DNA from: Nitrosomonas sp.
GTDB lineage: Bacteria; Pseudomonadota; Gammaproteobacteria; Burkholderiales; Nitrosomonadaceae
Reading direction: 5' to 3'
NCBI RefSeq assembly: GCF_021731985.1
Contig: NZ_JAKFWH010000056.1
Span: 1-64,000 of the forward strand
Length of the DNA: 64,000 bases
Shown: positions 37,419-47,037 of the stretch, in pieces
Numbering within the stretch: position 1 is the first letter of the stretch
Layout: every line of letters starts with the position of its first letter
The notes under the pieces: generated by a model
What the model was told of the DNA's origin: nothing
What the model saw: the letters and a program-made list of their open reading frames with translations, nothing else
Databases searched by the model: none
Made by a program: the position numbers and the translations under genes

Positions 37419-39019
37419 AATACAAAATTAAAATCCACCAGGAAGTTATTCGCATCACTTTTACCTGAGTAGATACTTTTCATAACATCGCCGCCAAAAG
37501 CATGGCCGAAATAAAGCCGCCATGAGAACTGTTTGCTGTAGGTATGCATAAAACTGATATCAACCAGCTGACCGATATCGCTATGACCACCGGAAGCGTT
37601 TCCCGAATAACCGAATGCGTCAGAGTTCAACGCCGCACCCAACCCACCGTAGAGAAGATCGTTGGAATTGGCCAGAGATAACTGATGCAGGTTAATGTTC
37701 ACCTGTGTTTTTGCCATAGGTGACGCGATGATCTCAATAAAAGCATCTTGTATATTCATCAGGTTGTAAAACGGAAATTTGGCGTAAAGACGTCCGCTGG
37801 GAACCGCAGAAAAGAAAGTTTGGTGTTTGCCGTCTTGCGCATTCCTATCGCCGGAGCTGCGATAGTACACGGCGCGTAACCACGGTTTGAAAGGAAGTTT
37901 TGTCCATTGATAACCGGCTTCTGCGGCAATTGCCCAGGCTTGATGGGATTGATCAGTCCAATTACCAAATTGATACGCTCCCCATAATAGCCCATCGATA
38001 CTGCCTGATTCCGTTTGATGAAGCGTCAATAAGTGTGCACCTAGGGTATGAATGTTTAATTTTTCTTGATTGAGTGAAGGTCTTGCATTTGACGAACGAT
38101 TGTCGATGACCTGCGCATCGCGCTGATCATCATAGTTCATATAAAACAAACGGCCTTCCGTTCCTGGTAATAATGCATCTTTTTTGCTGGTAAGCGCTGC
38201 ATAAAGAATATTAATGTCGCTGATTTGTTTTTGTCCCTGAACGGTGAGATTACCTTGAGTCGGGCGAACCCCACTGACTATCATATTAGAATCAGGCCGA
38301 TCATAGACAACCGAGAAACCATCAAAACTACGTCCGACATAAATCGCATTAAATCCGCCGATGAGACGTTTTGCGATACGTCTTCTCTTCAGTCCATCGA
38401 ATTTCTCATTCCCAGAGTCATATTCCATACCTTCTATCAATTGGAATCGCCCCACTTTCACGAAGGCGCCTGACAAGCCCAGATCATTAAACTTAAAGTT
38501 AAGATAGCCTTGTTTCAGAAATACATTACTTGCGTTAGCCGATTGATTGGCTAAAAAATAGGCTGCTCCCAGTCCTAAAGGACCAACCGAGGGGGAAACC
38601 GCATCATTGGGAAGCCCATAAAGACCACTATATTGCGCTTGTGCAAAACCATCTATATAGGGCGTAGATAGCATCGCCCCAAGTCTGGCGCGTAGCACCC
38701 ACAAATCATACGAATTATTAACCGCCGGATTTGGCCTGAAGTAATTCCATGATTCATAACTGCTCATGAACTCACCATTGATCCGCAAATATTGATTAAT
38801 CTGACTCAATGGTTTTGTTTCGCTCGTTGCTAAGGCAGTATCGACTGATAAAAATATAGTCATGACAAGATAAAAAGCCAAGGCCTTTAAATCTATTGCA
38901 AATAATTGAGTAACTGTGCCGCATTGGATTGTTATCAAGTAACCATTCAATTTCTGCGGTAGTGCTCCAAACAAGAAACTGTTAAATCGTTTCAGGAAAA
39001 TTACTTGATTTATCGACAT
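37415..39019 (-). CDS. Outer-membrane porin (alginate-export/OprD-like)
   Basis: The protein has 534 residues. The signal-like segment (LKALAFYLVMTIFLSVDTALA) is about 45 residues in, so the true start may be downstream of 39019; I see no better ATG with a good ribosome-binding site. After it, YLRINGEFMSSYESWNYFRP, LWVLRARLGAMLSTP, VKVGRFQLIEGMEYDSG and a C-terminal VDFNFVF are typical strands of large substrate-specific porins. It is translationally coupled to the GH88-like gene, suggesting uptake of an unsaturated oligosaccharide. It is divergent from the hydrolase gene at 39089. Confidence 0.75.
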   Translation of the reverse strand: MSINQVIFLKRFNSFLFGALPQKLNGYLITIQCGTVTQLFAIDLKALAFYLVMTIFLSVDTALATSETKPLSQINQYLRINGEFMSSYESWNYFRPNPAVNNSYDLWVLRARLGAMLSTPYIDGFAQAQYSGLYGLPNDAVSPSVGPLGLGAAYFLANQSANASNVFLKQGYLNFKFNDLGLSGAFVKVGRFQLIEGMEYDSGNEKFDGLKRRRIAKRLIGGFNAIYVGRSFDGFSVVYDRPDSNMIVSGVRPTQGNLTVQGQKQISDINILYAALTSKKDALLPGTEGRLFYMNYDDQRDAQVIDNRSSNARPSLNQEKLNIHTLGAHLLTLHQTESGSIDGLLWGAYQFGNWTDQSHQAWAIAAEAGYQWTKLPFKPWLRAVYYRSSGDRNAQDGKHQTFFSAVPSGRLYAKFPFYNLMNIQDAFIEIIASPMAKTQVNINLHQLSLANSNDLLYGGLGAALNSDAFGYSGNASGGHSDIGQLVDISFMHTYSKQFSWRLYFGHAFGGDVMKSIYSGKSDANNFLVDFNFVF

Positions 39020-39088
39020 AGTCCCGCTTAAATTATTTCTTTGTGCTACTTTCTTCTCAATTCAATTCAATTCAAAACTTAAATAACC

Positions 39089-39874
39089 ATGGAACATATA
39101 ACCTCCAAAGACGGCATTCCCATTGCCTGCTGGCATTGTGGTACTGGAATGCCGCTGTTACTGGTACACGGCACTACCGGGGATCACTCCGCATGGGTAT
39201 CGACACTCACTGAACTACAACAGCACTTCAATGTATGGACCATGGACCGGCGCGGACGCGGCGAGAGCGGCGATGCCAACAGTTACACTTTGGAACGCGA
39301 GTGTGAAGATATCGCTACTGTCATTGATGCGATCGGTGGCAGTGTCCATCTTCTCGGGCATTCTTTTGGCGGGCTGTGTGCTTTGGAATCCACGCTTTTG
39401 ACTTCAAATATTAATAAACTCATCCTGTATGAACCATCGATTTCACTAACAGGAAGCGGCTGGTCGACGGAACTTGAAATTCGATTGCAAACGTTGCTGG
39501 ATCAAGGGAATCGCGAAGAATCCCTGTTACTATTTTTTCGTGATCTGCTCAAAGCACCCAATCAGGAGATTGTTGCGTTGCAAGCGGGATCGAATTGGCC
39601 AATCCGAATTGCCGCAGCGCACACTATTCTGCGCGAGTTGCAAAGTATCGATCGCTATGTTTTTAAGCCACAAAGATTCCATTCGTTGCAAAATCCGGTT
39701 TTACTCCTGGTCGGCGGAAACAGTCATCCGCGCCGTTATGCTACTGCAGAGACACTTCAGCAAAGCTTGTCCAACAGCCGCATGGGCATTCTTCCCGGGC
39801 AGCAACATAGCGCCATGAGAACAGCACCGGATTTGTTTGTTCATGAGGTTATAGAATTTCTTAAAGCGACATAG
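39089..39874 (+). CDS. Alpha/beta-fold hydrolase
   Basis: The protein has 261 residues. LLLVHGTTGDHSAWV carries the oxyanion HG motif, LLGHSFGGLCALE the nucleophile elbow with Ser near residue 93, and PGQQHSAMRTAPD the catalytic His. It lacks a signal peptide. It could be an esterase or thioesterase. It sits between the porin/GH88 pair and the acyl-CoA operon, convergent with the MFS gene (32 bp between stops), so a thioesterase role for that pathway is possible but unproven. Confidence 0.83.
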   Translation: MEHITSKDGIPIACWHCGTGMPLLLVHGTTGDHSAWVSTLTELQQHFNVWTMDRRGRGESGDANSYTLERECEDIATVIDAIGGSVHLLGHSFGGLCALESTLLTSNINKLILYEPSISLTGSGWSTELEIRLQTLLDQGNREESLLLFFRDLLKAPNQEIVALQAGSNWPIRIAAAHTILRELQSIDRYVFKPQRFHSLQNPVLLLVGGNSHPRRYATAETLQQSLSNSRMGILPGQQHSAMRTAPDLFVHEVIEFLKAT

Positions 39875-39905
39875 CGATCAACAATTAAAACAGGACAATC
39901 TACAG

Positions 39906-41108
39906 TTACGTTAATGCTTGCACTTTATGCCGGCGCACCGATGCCAATATCACTGTCATCATACAAGCGGCACACAACACGCTGATCAACGCTCCCCAAC
40001 TCAACAGTAAATTACCGGAATAACCGGACAATGCAGCATATAGTGGAGGACCCAGCGCAAAACCAGAAAAGAAAGCAAACGAAACATAGCTGGATGCAGT
40101 CGTCACTGGACCGAAGGCCGGGTCTCTAATCAACATACTCATTGCTATCGCATTAGTCCCCACTGCAGTCAGACCAACGCCAACTGCACCCGCCCATAAG
40201 CGCCAGTGACTTTCCGGATCTGTATGCATGGTAATCGCCATGGCACAAGCTGCAATCGCGATAAGGCCGAAAAGCAGCAATGATTCATCCTTGAGCTTAG
40301 CGCCCATCGGCGTCAGCATGATTCTGGAGAACATTCCCATGATCCCGAAAACAGCAATAAGCATATCGGCCCAAAACAGCGGCATGCCATGTTGTGATGC
40401 AAAGGTTGGCAAGAAAGTGACGAATGCGGAGAGTGCTATGCCGACGCAAAACTGAATACCCATTAACCACAGCAATAATGAAGTTGGAGCTGAGAATGTC
40501 AGCCCCTTACCTGCTCTTGTGTGTTGCTTGGGAATAATAAAAAGTGTCGTAATCCCAAATAATACAGCCACTGGAACAATGATGCTAAATGCAGTACGCC
40601 AGCCATAATGAAACGCTATCGCAGGTAACACCAAGCCAGCAAAAAGTGCTGCAAGCTGAACGCCGGACTGTTTAAGTCCTACTACTCTGGCTTTTTTCTC
40701 GGATGGAATCTGCTGTGCGATGAGTAAATTGGTGACCGGATTGGCAAGTGCCTGTGCGATCCCGCAAATCGCTGCAGCTACGACTAAGCCATAGAAATTT
40801 TCAGCCAGTGCAATCAGCGTAAAAGCGGCTGCGATGGCATAAAAAAGTACCAGCAATGCGGATCGTGAACCGATGTAATCGACAATAGCGCCAGCGCACA
40901 GCGATAAAACGGCTGCCAAACCAAATGAACTCATCACCAGATAACCTAACAATTCCGGTTCGAAGTGTAAATCCTGGCTCAAGAGTGGCCCGAGTGTGCT
41001 GGTGGCATATAAAATGAGCATGGGTAATGTCATCGCAAAAACTAAAACAATCTGCAGCAGACGTTCAACAATTGCTGAATTCGGTAACTTACTGGAAGCT
41101 ATTGACAT
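39906..41108 (-). CDS. Major facilitator superfamily transporter
   Basis: The protein has 400 residues with 12 predicted membrane segments. Loop 2-3 reads GAIVDYIGSRSALLVLFYA, the MFS motif-A region in a relaxed form, and segment 5 has LKQSGVQLAALFAGLVLPAIAF. It follows the acyl-CoA dehydrogenase gene by 57 bp on the same strand and is the last gene of the operon. A plausible role is export of the operon's product, as for siderophore exporters of this class. Import is also possible. Confidence 0.82.
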   Translation of the reverse strand: MSIASSKLPNSAIVERLLQIVLVFAMTLPMLILYATSTLGPLLSQDLHFEPELLGYLVMSSFGLAAVLSLCAGAIVDYIGSRSALLVLFYAIAAAFTLIALAENFYGLVVAAAICGIAQALANPVTNLLIAQQIPSEKKARVVGLKQSGVQLAALFAGLVLPAIAFHYGWRTAFSIIVPVAVLFGITTLFIIPKQHTRAGKGLTFSAPTSLLLWLMGIQFCVGIALSAFVTFLPTFASQHGMPLFWADMLIAVFGIMGMFSRIMLTPMGAKLKDESLLLFGLIAIAACAMAITMHTDPESHWRLWAGAVGVGLTAVGTNAIAMSMLIRDPAFGPVTTASSYVSFAFFSGFALGPPLYAALSGYSGNLLLSWGALISVLCAACMMTVILASVRRHKVQALT

Positions 41109-41165
41109 AACGGGTGACCTGAAAAGAAAATCTCATCACTATTCAGCTGATCCATTGGAATAAAA

Positions 41166-42368
41166 TCAGTCAAACGGATAAACAGTTTGTTGTTGATAGT
41201 GATTAATGAGCCGGCGCCCTACCGAGCTGATCAGCGATTCATCATTCCCATCCAAAATACGGGATGTGCGCGCTATCCTATTGATCCCGTAAAGCGGTGT
41301 TAAATCGCTGAGACCTTCGGCGCCATAGAGTTGCATCGCGCAATCCGAAGCAATGCATAATGCACGTGAAGCGGCCATTTTCGCGACATTAATTGCGATT
41401 TCATTGGGATTCTGCGCATCAACACCGCGTGCAGCAATGCGGATGAGTTCGCGTGCACTCACAATCGCCTGAAAAGTATTAAAGATATGCTGGCGCACGA
41501 GTTGTTTGTCAGCCAACCGGCTAAATTTTCCCCGTATTGAATGAATACGAGCACCCATTAAATCCATACATCGTTGCGCCAGTCCAATCCAGTTCATGGC
41601 ACGCAACAGCCGTCCTAAACCGAGCCGCTTATTCATTAAATCAAGACCGCTTCCATATGCGCCTAATAGATTATGCTCAGGCACTTGCACGGCATTGAAA
41701 GAAACCTCTCCTTGACCATACGAATGTCCCATCATCGTGAGTTGCCGCTCAATTTTGACTCCCGGTGTATCCATCGGTACGACAATCATCGAAAGTGCGC
41801 TGTTGGGCGCGGTATCTGCTCCGGCAATCCGGACTAAAACAGTCATGAAAGTAGCCCGGTCTGCGTTGGAAATAAACCATTTTCTACCATTGATATACCA
41901 GCTTCCATTAGACAATTGTGCAGTAGTCGTGATAAGGCTTGGAATCGAACCGCTGTGATCAGGCTCTGTCATGCCATAACTCGGTATCGCACCCCCGGTC
42001 ACCATGGGCTCCAGAAATTGCCTACGAATCGCTTCGTTACCAAATTTTAAAAGCATATGCGCATCAAGCGCAGTATGGCTGCCAAAGATCGTTTGAGAAA
42101 ACTCCGTCCGCCCTTCCTGCTCTGCAACGATTAAATAATCTTCAAGAGAAGCTATTTTTCCGCCATGCGATAACGGATAAAACAAGCCGCATAATCCAGC
42201 CAATCTCGCTTTATTCATCAAATCAACTTGCAATCGAAGGGAAACCTCCCCCGTTTCTGCTAACAGCGATTCGTTCGGAATAATCACTTCATCGACAAAT
42301 GCACTCATCCGGCGCGCAAGTGACCGGGCTAATTCCGTATGCGCTGCTTTGCAATTTTGCTCCCGCAT
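41166..42368 (-). CDS. Acyl-CoA dehydrogenase family protein
   Basis: The product is a 400-residue FAD flavoprotein. It has the N-terminal helical domain, the middle beta domain (PSYGMTEPDHSGS, INGRKWFISNADRATFMTVL) and the C-terminal domain with MQLYGAEGLSDLTPL and RIARTSRILDGNDE. In classical family members that last site is E-G-T; here it is D-G-N, as in some other subfamilies, so the catalytic base may be different. The start codon overlaps the AMP-ligase stop by one base (TAATG). It would oxidise an acyl-CoA or acyl-thioester made by the two preceding gene products. Confidence 0.88.
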   Translation of the reverse strand: MREQNCKAAHTELARSLARRMSAFVDEVIIPNESLLAETGEVSLRLQVDLMNKARLAGLCGLFYPLSHGGKIASLEDYLIVAEQEGRTEFSQTIFGSHTALDAHMLLKFGNEAIRRQFLEPMVTGGAIPSYGMTEPDHSGSIPSLITTTAQLSNGSWYINGRKWFISNADRATFMTVLVRIAGADTAPNSALSMIVVPMDTPGVKIERQLTMMGHSYGQGEVSFNAVQVPEHNLLGAYGSGLDLMNKRLGLGRLLRAMNWIGLAQRCMDLMGARIHSIRGKFSRLADKQLVRQHIFNTFQAIVSARELIRIAARGVDAQNPNEIAINVAKMAASRALCIASDCAMQLYGAEGLSDLTPLYGINRIARTSRILDGNDESLISSVGRRLINHYQQQTVYPFD

Positions 42369-44050
42369 TAATGCGTCCTTGATGTAAGATCCGCCGCATT
42401 TATCGTAGCCGCATTACGCTTGAATTGCGTCATCTCCAGCTCGGCTGTCAGCTGTTTTTTATCAACTTTCCCTGCCGGACCCAGCGGCAGTTGCCTCAAG
42501 TAGCGCAAATACTCCGGCAGCTTGTTTTTTTCCAATCCTTGATCGAGCAAATAGCAAATGAATTGCGTTAAAGATGGCCGTTCGGCCCCGTCGCGCATGA
42601 CCAGACAGAGGCAAATCCGATGACCTAAATCTTCATCAGCAACCGGTATGCAAACAGCGCTGACAACATCCGGGTGCGATGCGGCGATATCTTCAATTTG
42701 CGCAGGACTGATGTTGACGCCCCCTCGAATAATGATTTCCTTTTTCCGCCCAGCCAGAACCAGATACCCATCGTTATCGATGAATCCGAGATCTCCGGTA
42801 TATACCCAGCCTTCCTTGTCACGATAAAGCACGTCCAGCTCGGGGTTATTCACATATTGCATCGGCGTTATGGGGCCTCTGGCGGCAACTTCACCAATAC
42901 AACCTTGCGCCACTTCCTGCTTGTGATCATCGACAATTTTGATCGAACAAACATCCGGATTAGGCCGCCCGGTCTTATGAAAAATAATTTCCAAACTATC
43001 CTCGAGGGTGGTATGGCAATTAACGCCATCCGCCGATCCGTACAGACTGATAAAGCCACATTTGAATGCTTCGGAGCATCGACGAATCGAAGCTTCATCG
43101 ATTTTTGCCCCGCCGCTGATGATGGCGATCAAACTGGAAGTATCCGTTTCTGCCAAATCCGGATCTGCAGCCATACGCTGAAACATGGTGGGAACTCCAA
43201 AAATATGCGTTGGCTTAAGCTCCGCAATGGCGCGAATGGCAGTAGCGACATCAAATTGCCGTAGAACCAGCACCGATCCACCTAACCAGGATAAAATACC
43301 GAATGTTGCGGTAGAACCAAACGCCGTTCCCAATGGCATCAAATAAAGCCCCCGGAAGGTACTGCCATCCGGGTGGATGCGTTGCAGAAACCGTCCTCGC
43401 CCACCTGCCAGTGCATTGTGAGAGTAAGCGATCCATTTGGGATCTGATTCTGTTCCCGAAGAGATTAAGAACCGGACCGGAGAATTGGGGTCGATTGCTG
43501 GCAATTGACTCGATTCAATCGGCATGGATTGAAATAGTGAATCCATAGTATGCCAGCCATTCCGTGCTTCGCCGTCAACAATAAGAATCCGCAGTGACAG
43601 TAAAGTGGGTCTTAACGATTCGATCAGTTCGCATAAATCCATTTGCACGAACTTTGGCTCAACAATAATGACACGGGCATCACATCTGCTTAATAGCGAT
43701 TGAATATCGAGGCGTCCGCGACCGGGTGGGAAAGGCGCAACAATTGCGCCCAAGGCAGCCGCCGCCAGATCAATCGCACAGTGATACCAACTATTACTAA
43801 GCTGATAGGCAATCACATCTCCCGCAACAACGCCTAAGGCGCGCAATCTGGCAGCCAAGCAGGAAACCTTGTGCTGCAACTCTCCATAAGTAACCGCTTG
43901 ATCCAGAGAAATAACCGCTGACTTTCCAGGATTCTGCTGCACATGCTCGCAAAACAACGCGTACAAAGATTTGTTAGGATAGGCGCCGTTCTGTATCCAC
44001 TGATTGCGAATTTCAACAGGAACCAAATCTAAAATGCCCGAGTGATTCAT
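42368..44050 (-). CDS. AMP-dependent acyl/aryl-CoA ligase
   Basis: The protein is 560 residues from the ATG at 44050 (MNHSGILDLVP), with TTGGAG upstream and an ATGA overlap with the CoA-transferase stop. ANL-superfamily motifs are visible: FLISSGTESDPKWIAYSHNA (A3, with an unusual TESDPK instead of TTGxPK), LYGSADG (A5), YTGDLGFIDNDGYL (A7), GRKKEIIIRGG (A8) and GPAGKVDKKQL (A10 Lys). It activates a carboxylic acid as acyl-AMP and transfers it to CoA or possibly to a sulfur nucleophile. The acid is unknown; the neighbourhood suggests a thiocarboxylate or aryl acid pathway. Confidence 0.88.
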   Translation of the reverse strand: MNHSGILDLVPVEIRNQWIQNGAYPNKSLYALFCEHVQQNPGKSAVISLDQAVTYGELQHKVSCLAARLRALGVVAGDVIAYQLSNSWYHCAIDLAAAALGAIVAPFPPGRGRLDIQSLLSRCDARVIIVEPKFVQMDLCELIESLRPTLLSLRILIVDGEARNGWHTMDSLFQSMPIESSQLPAIDPNSPVRFLISSGTESDPKWIAYSHNALAGGRGRFLQRIHPDGSTFRGLYLMPLGTAFGSTATFGILSWLGGSVLVLRQFDVATAIRAIAELKPTHIFGVPTMFQRMAADPDLAETDTSSLIAIISGGAKIDEASIRRCSEAFKCGFISLYGSADGVNCHTTLEDSLEIIFHKTGRPNPDVCSIKIVDDHKQEVAQGCIGEVAARGPITPMQYVNNPELDVLYRDKEGWVYTGDLGFIDNDGYLVLAGRKKEIIIRGGVNISPAQIEDIAASHPDVVSAVCIPVADEDLGHRICLCLVMRDGAERPSLTQFICYLLDQGLEKNKLPEYLRYLRQLPLGPAGKVDKKQLTAELEMTQFKRNAATINAADLTSRTH

Positions 44051-45933
44051 TGAAAACTCCAAGGAGAAGAAACTTTGGTATAAGATCCTGCAGTCAAGCG
44101 TGATCTAAAGCGCGTGTTGTTATGTAAATCTGTTAGATTCTCAATCACAACGGCGGCTGGAACACCAACTTGCTGCAGGATTGCAGCCCATTCTTCTGCA
44201 GTTTTTAACAGGAATAACTCACCCAAGCGCAGCTCAAGCTCTGCTGGTTCACTCTCCGCAACAATGCCAAGTGTTTGGATGAATCGCTGCATAGTTTTGT
44301 CGTCACAGCATTCAATCGCAATCTTCCCCTGCCGGGTAACATAGACCCCATTCAGTATGCTTCTTGAAGTTGCATTGATATCGAAAAAATGATGCCGGTT
44401 TTGAAAGTCATCGGCACACAAGAATGTAGCAGTGCTCAGCAGCGACGAAGTCACTTTTGCGCCGGCATTGTTCATACAGCGATTGAGCAAGGCGATGGTA
44501 ATGCCTTGTGCCGCAATGACACCACCGAGCACATCCAGCAAGGTAAATAATGATCCGCCTTGAGTGCCGCATGTTTCGGAAATTTTCTGCGCTACACCGG
44601 AATAGGCTTGCACCATAAAGTCAGTGCCCGGTATGGCGTTTAATGGAGAAAATGTGCTTTCATCGGTTGTCCAACCGGCTGCGTAGGCGTAAACCAGGGC
44701 TGGATTTAGATCCATCAAATCGCAATAATCAAGATTTAATTGTGCAGCTTTGTTGGGGGCCCAATTGTGCAGAAAAACATCTGCATATCGAATCAGCTCT
44801 GTCATCTCAGCCTGGCCCGATGAAGATTTGATATCAATTTCACGAACTGTTTTCAGCCGGTTGATGGCATCGAAACGGGCGGAACAACCTTCCGACATCG
44901 GCGGCATTCCACGTAACGGATCTCCGCCTGGGGGTTCTATCCGGATAACTTCAGCACCCAACAGCGCAAGCAAATGCCCCGCCAGCGGACCTTGAATTCG
45001 ACGGCACGATTCAACAACCCTAAGCCCGCTGAGCGGGAGCGAATTGCTGGCCGGTTTTGCCTGAACATTATTGCGGTCCGTTTTAAAATCAAATGTCCAC
45101 GGCCCCTTAAGCCATTCATATTTGAAGTGCTCATCATCGAGCCTTTCGTTGATTTTGCGTACCGGGCAAATAGACATGCCCGTATCCGAACATAAAACCG
45201 AGATTTGCTGATACGTTACATTGGAAATTGCAGTAACCAATTCATTGGGAATAGGTGCAATAGCTCTGGCGTAGCGTAATAAAAAAGCAGTCCAGCCTTT
45301 ACCTGCCAAGGTTGAGCTAACACCCAGACGAGTCCAAAATTTTAGCCAAGGATCCGCACTCAATGTTTCGAGTTCAAAGACAACACCATCCGATGATACG
45401 AAAGGCGGTGCTGTTGGATACACAATACTGCCTGGTACTAGGAGCTCGGGTGATTCTGCAGCTGTTGCGTCAGCAATATATTGTGTTTCACTGAGTAGGG
45501 CTGCAGATGCCATGGAAACACAGCTATTCGATATGCTGAGGCCTCGCAATTGACCGATTGCAGCAGCAACACCGCCCTGCAGGGCCAGTGCGGCGGTAAC
45601 CGCTGAAACATAATTCAATCCCAGCGGTTGAGTTTTGTTGTTTGCTCGTCCATGTACCGACATAATGCCGCAAGCTGCTTGCATGATGTTTTCGGAGAAA
45701 GCAGCCGGTTGATCACTGTCATCCCATCCAATCACTTCGCAAGTAACCGGTGTGGTATAGGGCGTCTTAAATGCAAAAGATAGCATTGCATTCGTCGCAG
45801 GATGATCATTGCATTCAATTTCCATCCCTAATGTACTGGATTGATAAAGCAACGAAAATGCTGTCTCAGCAAAATGAGCAGCTGGATTTTTTAATGATCC
45901 TACGATAACGCAATCATTTAATGGTTTATTCAT
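44047..45933 (-). CDS. CaiB/BaiF family CoA-transferase, tandem-domain form
   Basis: The protein has 628 residues, longer than the usual family size of about 400. The C-terminal part (about 305-628) is a canonical Family III CoA-transferase: LSGLRVVESCRRIQGPLAGH, LGAEVIRIEPPGGDPLRG, LHNWAPNKAAQLNLDY and PGTDFMVQAYSG, whose Asp is the expected acyl-carrying residue. The N-terminal about 280 residues look like a second, degenerate domain without these motifs. It moves CoA between acids at no ATP cost. It is 48 bp after the sulfur-carrier gene and coupled to the AMP ligase. Comparable proteins occur beside sulfur-carrier genes in thioquinolobactin-type clusters. Confidence 0.85.
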   Translation of the reverse strand: MNKPLNDCVIVGSLKNPAAHFAETAFSLLYQSSTLGMEIECNDHPATNAMLSFAFKTPYTTPVTCEVIGWDDSDQPAAFSENIMQAACGIMSVHGRANNKTQPLGLNYVSAVTAALALQGGVAAAIGQLRGLSISNSCVSMASAALLSETQYIADATAAESPELLVPGSIVYPTAPPFVSSDGVVFELETLSADPWLKFWTRLGVSSTLAGKGWTAFLLRYARAIAPIPNELVTAISNVTYQQISVLCSDTGMSICPVRKINERLDDEHFKYEWLKGPWTFDFKTDRNNVQAKPASNSLPLSGLRVVESCRRIQGPLAGHLLALLGAEVIRIEPPGGDPLRGMPPMSEGCSARFDAINRLKTVREIDIKSSSGQAEMTELIRYADVFLHNWAPNKAAQLNLDYCDLMDLNPALVYAYAAGWTTDESTFSPLNAIPGTDFMVQAYSGVAQKISETCGTQGGSLFTLLDVLGGVIAAQGITIALLNRCMNNAGAKVTSSLLSTATFLCADDFQNRHHFFDINATSRSILNGVYVTRQGKIAIECCDDKTMQRFIQTLGIVAESEPAELELRLGELFLLKTAEEWAAILQQVGVPAAVVIENLTDLHNNTRFRSRLTAGSYTKVSSPWSFQ

Positions 45934-45981
45934 GGTTATCGATGTTGTTATTTATCTGTGTAAAACGAATATAAAATCAGC

Positions 45982-46254
45982 TTATCCTCCGGCGACAGCG
46001 GGCAAAATGGTCAATACATCACCATCTTGCAAGCTTGTTGCGAGACCGTCACAAAAACGGATATCGTTATCGTTCACATAGATATTGATGAAACGATGAG
46101 CGGCCCCTCCAGCAATCAGCTTTGCTTTGATACCCGGAAACTGCTGCTCCATTTCATCGATAACTTCAGAAACTTTGAATCCACTCATATTGATGCGTTT
46201 TTGATCATTCGTGAGCGGCCTTAATATGGTTGGAATAATTACTGTGATTGACAT
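45982..46254 (-). CDS. CysO-like ubiquitin-fold sulfur carrier protein
   Basis: The protein has 90 residues, a beta-grasp small protein of the ThiS/MoaD class ending in a free Gly-Gly (ILPAVAGG). It is strikingly like Mycobacterium tuberculosis CysO, from my memory of that sequence: IPTILRP near the start, HRFINIYVNDNDIRF in the middle and LATSLQDGDVLTILPAVAGG at the end. The C-terminal Gly would be adenylated and thiocarboxylated by the MoeZ-like protein. Because the GG is already terminal, no proteolytic activation is needed, unlike QbsE. An AAGGTAAG ribosome-binding site precedes the ATG. Confidence 0.9.
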   Translation of the reverse strand: MSITVIIPTILRPLTNDQKRINMSGFKVSEVIDEMEQQFPGIKAKLIAGGAAHRFINIYVNDNDIRFCDGLATSLQDGDVLTILPAVAGG

Positions 46255-46391
46255 CGCTTACCTTCTTTGAATAGCTTGTGTGGTTTAAAAATCATGAACC
46301 CAAACTGGAATGGTTCGAATGGAAAGGGATGCAGGAAATAACTTATTCCGATTCGATAATTGTTCAATCCGGGCTTTTTCTTGCGTTGGCT

Positions 46392-46835
46392 TTAGGCAAC
46401 CATCTGTAATTCCAGCTCAGCTTGATACTGATGAACTATCCGGACTCGTTCTTCAATGATCATCCGATCGACAATACGGAAGCTTCGAATTTCCTCTTTA
46501 TAGAGAAAATTCGTTGGAATAATGACATAATGCGACTGGGGTTCGGTTGCAAATTCAACGTCGGTATGACTCGGATAGGCCTGAGAATCGGTGTGAGAAT
46601 GATAGATAACAATGGGTTCTTCACAGCGCGCGTCCATCTCTCTCCAAACTTGAAGTTGCTGTTGCGGATCAAATTGAAAGAAGTTATCCGATTGCGCTGC
46701 ATTACGCATTGGAATTAGGCGCAATGGCAGATTCGATCCTGCGGGACCAGCGATGACACCACAGGTCTCAATTGGATGATCATTCAGTGCTTGAGTGATC
46801 ATGGCATTAATCAGCCTAGAATGTATCGTCAACAT
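46392..46835 (-). CDS. Mec-like JAMM/MPN+ zinc metallopeptidase
   Basis: The product is 147 residues from the ATG at 46835 (MLTIHSRLIN), with AGGAG and AGGAATT upstream. The JAMM motif is complete: Glu23 (PIETCGVIAGP), H79-S80-H81 (VIYHSHTDS), Ser89 and Asp92. It resembles Mec of M. tuberculosis, which cleaves cysteine from the CysO-cysteine adduct. In this operon no CysM-type synthase is present, so the natural cleavage may be release of another carrier-bound product. It lies 137 bp upstream of the carrier gene and 154 bp downstream of the moeZ-like gene. Confidence 0.88.
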   Translation of the reverse strand: MLTIHSRLINAMITQALNDHPIETCGVIAGPAGSNLPLRLIPMRNAAQSDNFFQFDPQQQLQVWREMDARCEEPIVIYHSHTDSQAYPSHTDVEFATEPQSHYVIIPTNFLYKEEIRSFRIVDRMIIEERVRIVHQYQAELELQMVA

Positions 46836-47037
46836 AATTCCTAATCTCCTAAATATAAAAAAGCTTATTGCTTGATCCATCAAATAAATTTTATTTTCTA
46901 AAAAAACAAGACCACATAAGACTCAACGTAAACACTTACTGTTGATTGCTATGTTATGTTGAATACAGTACTTACTTCGAAACGCAACAAATACTGATTG
47001 CTAAAACCCAAAGTAACTTCTTTGTTTTGATGCTTAT

